From assembly GCA_018064525.1 (NCBI GenBank), contig JAGHVB010000033.1, positions 1-64,000 of the forward strand: 64,000 nucleotides of DNA, given 5' to 3'. Position 1 is the first letter of the stretch. Each line of letters begins with the position of its first letter. Shown piece after piece: positions 60,242 through 64,000 of this stretch. The translations under genes were made by a program, and so were the position numbers. The DNA is from Candidatus Treponema merdequi (GTDB taxonomy: Bacteria > Spirochaetota > Spirochaetia > Treponematales > Treponemataceae). Below the pieces are notes generated by a model. It had not been told where the DNA came from. It ran no database searches and saw nothing but the letters and a program-made list of their open reading frames with translations.

Positions 60242-63235
60242 ATGAAAAACAGAAAAATTTCCTCAATTTTTTATCGTTGGCTTGCAGTAAGTATGTTTAT
60301 ATTTTTTACAATTACTGCTTTTTTAAATTTTTCAATTCAAAACAAAATCGATAAAAAAGTAATTAACAATCTTCTCATTCAAAACCTTACGGACATAACA
60401 GAATCAATTCAGACAATTTCTGATGAATATCTTATCTCTACGGCATATGTAATTTCAAATCAGATCAAAACGATTAATAAATACGAAGAAATAACAATAC
60501 CAATATTGCAGGAAATTGCCAGAGAGAATTCTGCAGAAGAAGTCAACATCATCAACAATAAGGGAATTATCGTCAATTCAAGTTTTTTACCACAAATCAA
60601 CTTTGACTTAAAATCAGGAGAACAGTCACGGTATTTCATGCAGATGACAGAAAACTGTGATTCACTGATTCAAAACTATCAGCCGATTTCGCTGAACAAT
60701 TCCATCTCGAGAAAATATGTAGCAGTAAAACTTGATGAAAATAATTTCATCACCGTGGGTTACTCAATGCAGAACCTTCTGGATCTTTTACATACAATTG
60801 CAGCAGCTTCTGTAGAACACGAACATGTCGGTGAAAACGGATTTTATCTTATTACAGACATAAACTTAAATGTCTTGAATTCACCGGATGATAATATAAA
60901 TTATACGGAAATTCTGAAAAAAAATTTTCAATCCGATTTAAATCCTTTCCAGGCTTTTAATTTTAAATATGACGGAACAGTCTATGACAGCATGTATTCT
61001 AAATCTGACTGTTTCTATATTTTTTCAATTCTTTTTGAAAACGAAATTAAAAAAGGAAGAAACCTTTCGCTTTGTTTCACTCTATTAATAACATTTTTTA
61101 CTTTTTCTCTTGTTTTTATTCTCATTTCAATTCTTGTCAATAAACTTGTAATCAGCAACATCAGACAGTTGAATTTTTCACTCAACGATATCGTTCAAAG
61201 CAATTTTAATCATGACATTCAGTCAAATGCAGATACAGAAGAATTTGTTTCGCTTACAAATGACATCAACAGAACATTAAATACCCTTCACGACTTTCAG
61301 ATAAAATCAGAATACGAAAACAAAATGAAATCACTGTTTCTTGCAAACATGAGTCACGAAATCAGAACTCCGATGAATGCAATTCTTGGAATGTCCGAAC
61401 TTGCACTTGATTTAAAAAACATAACCCCGGAAGCAAGAAGTTACATCGGTCAGATTCATAATTCATCAGTCAATCTTCTTCATATCATCAATGACATTCT
61501 TGATTTTTCAAAACTGGAATCCGGCAAGATGCAGATCATAAATGCAGACTATGATCTTTTTAAATGCATTTATGAAGTTCTGAATGTCATTAAAGTAAAA
61601 ATAGGAGGAAAGCCAGTTAAACTTCTCCTCGAAACAGATCCAGCACTTCCGTCAATTATTAACGGTGATGACATAAGAATAAGTCAGATACTTTTAAATA
61701 TTGCAGGAAACGCTGCAAAATTTACTGAAAAAGGTTCAATCACAATTAAAGTTGAAGACCTTTTAAAATATGAAAACCGTACCGGATTGTTAATCAATAT
61801 TATTGATACTGGAATCGGAATAAAACCTGAAGATCTTTCAAAACTTTTTGCAGCTTTCCAGCAGGTTGATATGAAAGTCACACGTAAACAGGAAGGCACA
61901 GGGCTTGGTCTCGTAATTTCAAAATCATTTGCAGAACTTATGGGCGGTTCCATAAATGTAAAAAGTGAATATGGAAAAGGTTCTGATTTTATCATTACAA
62001 TTCCACAGACTCCTGTTGACAATAATCCTGTCAGCGTAAAATACAGAAACATTTTTGAAAAAGCAGAAAAGATTTCAGGTTCATCATTGGTACGCTTTGA
62101 TACTTCTGATATTCTGAACAAAAAAGAATTTTCAAATTACTTTCAGGAAAAAAGTTTTTCAATCAATTTTAAAGCTCCAGAAGCAAAAATTCTTGTTGTT
62201 GACGACAATCAGGTTAATCTTGAAGTTGCAAAAGGAATGCTTTCAAAGTTTCAGGTTCAGTTTACAAGTGCTGCATCAGGATACGAAGCTCTTAACCGCA
62301 TTGTAAAAAATAAAGAAAAATATGACATCATTTTTATGGATCATATGATGCCAGGTCTTGATGGAATTGAAACACAAAAACGAATTAGAAAATCAGAAAC
62401 ACCTGATTCAAAAAATATTATCATTGCTCTGAGTGCAAATGCAGTTTCAGAAGCGCAGGCACTTTTTAAAGCAACAGGATTCAATGACTTTATAGCAAAG
62501 CCTGTTCAGGTAAAGGATTTTGCAAACGCACTTACAAAGTGGTTAAAGAAAGAACTCATTGTTCCTTTTGACAATTCACAACCAGAAGAAAACAGCAGCG
62601 AAAATTCCATTCCTGATGATTTTCCAAAACCTGATAAAGTAAAAATTAATCCAGATTCAATTAAAAAAGCAGGTGGTTTTAACATCTGGTTAATTACAGT
62701 AAAATCATTTTTCAAATCAATTGATAAAACCGCAGATGACATAATCAGCTGCTTTACTTCAAAAGATGTAAAAAATTATACGATTCATGTTCACGCATTA
62801 AAAAGCAGTTCAAGAATTATCGGAGCTGAAAAACTTTCTTTAATTTCAGAACAATGTGAAAAGCTTGGAAAAATTTTTCAAAGTTCCGAAAATCTTGAAC
62901 AGAAGAAAGAGCTTGTCACAAAAATGAAAGATTTGACACAAAAACTTATTCCTCTGTTAAAATCCTACAAAACCGTTTTACAGCCATGTGCTGAATATGG
63001 AGAAATGAACAGCAGCACGAAAACAGAGATTTCTTCAGACACTTTAATTTCACTTGCATCTTCAATTCTTGAAGCCGCAAAATTAAATGAACTTGATAAA
63101 ATTGATGAAATCATCTCAGAACTCAAGACAAAAAAAATACCTCAAGAAAAACTCGAGGTATTTAACAATCTGTGCAATGCCGTTGACAGCATAGACTTTG
63201 AACAAATTACAGAACTTGCTCAAAAATTAATCTGA
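60242..63235 (+). CDS. Hybrid sensor kinase with receiver and Hpt domains
   Basis: 997 residues. A membrane segment near residues 13-30, a periplasmic sensor of about 240 residues, a second segment near 280-305, and a HAMP-like linker precede HisKA (LANMSHEIRTPMNA, His 372), the ATPase domain (DTGIGI, GTGLGLVIS), a receiver (IIFMDHMMPG, Asp 700) and a C-terminal Hpt domain (VHALKSSSR, His 851). It contains all steps of a phosphorelay except the final receiver, which may be the protein from the upstream gene. The signal is unknown. Confidence 0.93.
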   Translation: MKNRKISSIFYRWLAVSMFIFFTITAFLNFSIQNKIDKKVINNLLIQNLTDITESIQTISDEYLISTAYVISNQIKTINKYEEITIPILQEIARENSAEEVNIINNKGIIVNSSFLPQINFDLKSGEQSRYFMQMTENCDSLIQNYQPISLNNSISRKYVAVKLDENNFITVGYSMQNLLDLLHTIAAASVEHEHVGENGFYLITDINLNVLNSPDDNINYTEILKKNFQSDLNPFQAFNFKYDGTVYDSMYSKSDCFYIFSILFENEIKKGRNLSLCFTLLITFFTFSLVFILISILVNKLVISNIRQLNFSLNDIVQSNFNHDIQSNADTEEFVSLTNDINRTLNTLHDFQIKSEYENKMKSLFLANMSHEIRTPMNAILGMSELALDLKNITPEARSYIGQIHNSSVNLLHIINDILDFSKLESGKMQIINADYDLFKCIYEVLNVIKVKIGGKPVKLLLETDPALPSIINGDDIRISQILLNIAGNAAKFTEKGSITIKVEDLLKYENRTGLLINIIDTGIGIKPEDLSKLFAAFQQVDMKVTRKQEGTGLGLVISKSFAELMGGSINVKSEYGKGSDFIITIPQTPVDNNPVSVKYRNIFEKAEKISGSSLVRFDTSDILNKKEFSNYFQEKSFSINFKAPEAKILVVDDNQVNLEVAKGMLSKFQVQFTSAASGYEALNRIVKNKEKYDIIFMDHMMPGLDGIETQKRIRKSETPDSKNIIIALSANAVSEAQALFKATGFNDFIAKPVQVKDFANALTKWLKKELIVPFDNSQPEENSSENSIPDDFPKPDKVKINPDSIKKAGGFNIWLITVKSFFKSIDKTADDIISCFTSKDVKNYTIHVHALKSSSRIIGAEKLSLISEQCEKLGKIFQSSENLEQKKELVTKMKDLTQKLIPLLKSYKTVLQPCAEYGEMNSSTKTEISSDTLISLASSILEAAKLNELDKIDEIISELKTKKIPQEKLEVFNNLCNAVDSIDFEQITELAQKLI

Positions 63236-63267
63236 AAATAAGAAATTCAAACAATTTTCTTATTTTT
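63235..63267. terminator. AT-rich bidirectional terminator
   Basis: An 11-bp stem (63235-63245 with 63256-63266) of A, T and a single G-C pair, with T runs on the plus strand. It lies between the kinase gene and fumC and covers the fumC stop codon. Confidence 0.55.
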
Positions 63268-64000
63268 GCGGGAATGCCATCTGTTCTGGTTTGAAAACTT
63301 CATCAAATTTTTCTGAAGTCAAAAAGCCAAGTCCAACGCAGGCCTCTTTCAATGAAATATTTTCTTCAAAAGCTTTGTGTGCAGTCTTTGCAGCATTTTC
63401 ATAACCGATATACGGATTAAGTGCTGTAACAAGCATCAGGGAATTGTAAAGATTATCATGCATCTTTTCTTTATTTGCAGTAATTCCAGAAGCACAGTTT
63501 TTATTGAAGCTTATCATGGATTCTGCAAGCAGTCTTGCACTCTGAATAAAATTATATGCAATGACAGGCATAAAAACATTCAGTTCAAAGTTACCCTGAC
63601 TTGCAGCAAATCCGACTGCAGCATCATTTCCCATTACCTGAACAGCAACCATAGTTACTGCTTCACACTGAGTAGGATTTACTTTTCCAGGCATAATAGA
63701 ACTGCCCGGTTCATTTTCAGGAATATGAATTTCACCAAGCCCGTCACGAGGACCGGAAGCAAGCCATCTTACATCGTTTGCAATTTTCATCATATCACAG
63801 GCAAGAGCCTTGATTGCACCGTGAGCAAAAACAAGTTCATCCTTTGAAGTGAGTGCATGAAATTTATTCGGTGCTGTAACAAAATCTTTTCCAGTCAATT
63901 TTGAAACTGCTTCTGCAACTTTTTCATCAAAACCTTTCGGAGCATTAAGTCCTGTTCCAACAGCAGTTCCTCCAAGGGCAAGCTGCTTTAGATAAGGCAA
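63260..64000 (-). CDS. fumC: Class II fumarase, C-terminal part
   Basis: 246 residues from the C-terminal half; the 5' end lies beyond the window. The superfamily signature [16 protein letters not shown] is followed by NFELNVFMP and [15 protein letters not shown], matching FumC better than aspartate ammonia-lyase. It converts malate to fumarate, which the nearby FrdA-like protein could reduce to succinate. Confidence 0.9.
   Translation of the reverse strand: MPYLKQLALGGTAVGTGLNAPKGFDEKVAEAVSKLTGKDFVTAPNKFHALTSKDELVFAHGAIKALACDMMKIANDVRWLASGPRDGLGEIHIPENEPGSSIMPGKVNPTQCEAVTMVAVQVMGNDAAVGFAASQGNFELNVFMPVIAYNFIQSARLLAESMISFNKNCASGITANKEKMHDNLYNSLMLVTALNPYIGYENAAKTAHKAFEENISLKEACVGLGFLTSEKFDEVFKPEQMAFPQK

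Noticed and set aside
1-64000. CRISPR array, tRNA or rRNA genes, prophage, replication origin
   Set aside because: No regularly spaced repeats, no cloverleaf-like or rRNA stretches, no phage structural genes, and no dnaA-box cluster were noticed on reading. A tRNA scan was not possible.

Overview
The window reads like a chromosomal segment of an anaerobic host-associated spirochaete, most likely a rumen or gut Treponema. This is an inference: the DNA is AT-rich, lipoproteins and small beta-barrel proteins are common, there are several very large hybrid histidine kinases, the MurE active-site motif is not the diaminopimelate type, and the energy genes fit a succinate-forming fermenter. No rRNA, tRNA, CRISPR, phage or complete insertion sequence was seen. 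Coding density is high and no gene-free stretch exceeds 300 bases.

Layout. 1-6161: a hybrid histidine kinase (5' end cut by the window), a LysR regulator, and on the other strand a REC-HD-GYP protein with a stand-alone Hpt protein, together a plausible complete phosphorelay. 6235-18247: transporters (EamA, MATE), a B12-type radical SAM protein, S21, a lipoprotein/outer-membrane/oxidoreductase operon, class II GalT and a RecQ helicase. 18494-24526: murE-ddl-murD divergent from hisHF. 24569-28767: a cation/proton antiporter, a three-gene operon of small proteins with double-glycine export leaders, and a Rel-type (p)ppGpp synthetase whose hydrolase site is degenerate. 28834-44982: QueD, MetA, AroA, GalE, a U32 protein, a degenerate alpha/beta hydrolase, lipoproteins and a second hybrid kinase. 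45112-46670: an umuDC-like operon in which UmuD starts where the processed UmuD' form starts. 46774-49704: a GH51 arabinofuranosidase and a GntP-type permease. 49723-59261: a long electron-transfer operon, hdrB-hdrC-hdrA-flxD-flxC-flxB-flxA, then an iron-sulfur protein and a short fumarate-reductase flavoprotein. 59442-63235: a response regulator and a hybrid kinase carrying its own Hpt domain. 63260-64000: the C-terminal part of fumarase C.

How it works together. The Hdr-Flx genes suggest NADH oxidation with flavin-based electron bifurcation. The adjacent FrdA-like protein, the ferredoxin/HdrC-like linker protein and the nearby fumarase suggest that fumarate is one electron acceptor. A GxxExxY gene sits inside this operon between two nearly identical 144-bp inverted-repeat elements.

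Expression signals. Genes inside operons usually have AAGGAG-type ribosome binding sites. At least nine genes at the head of transcription units have none and instead show a sigma-70 -10 box ending 6-8 nt before the ATG, which points to frequent leaderless mRNAs. Bidirectional terminators overlap the ends of several convergent genes.
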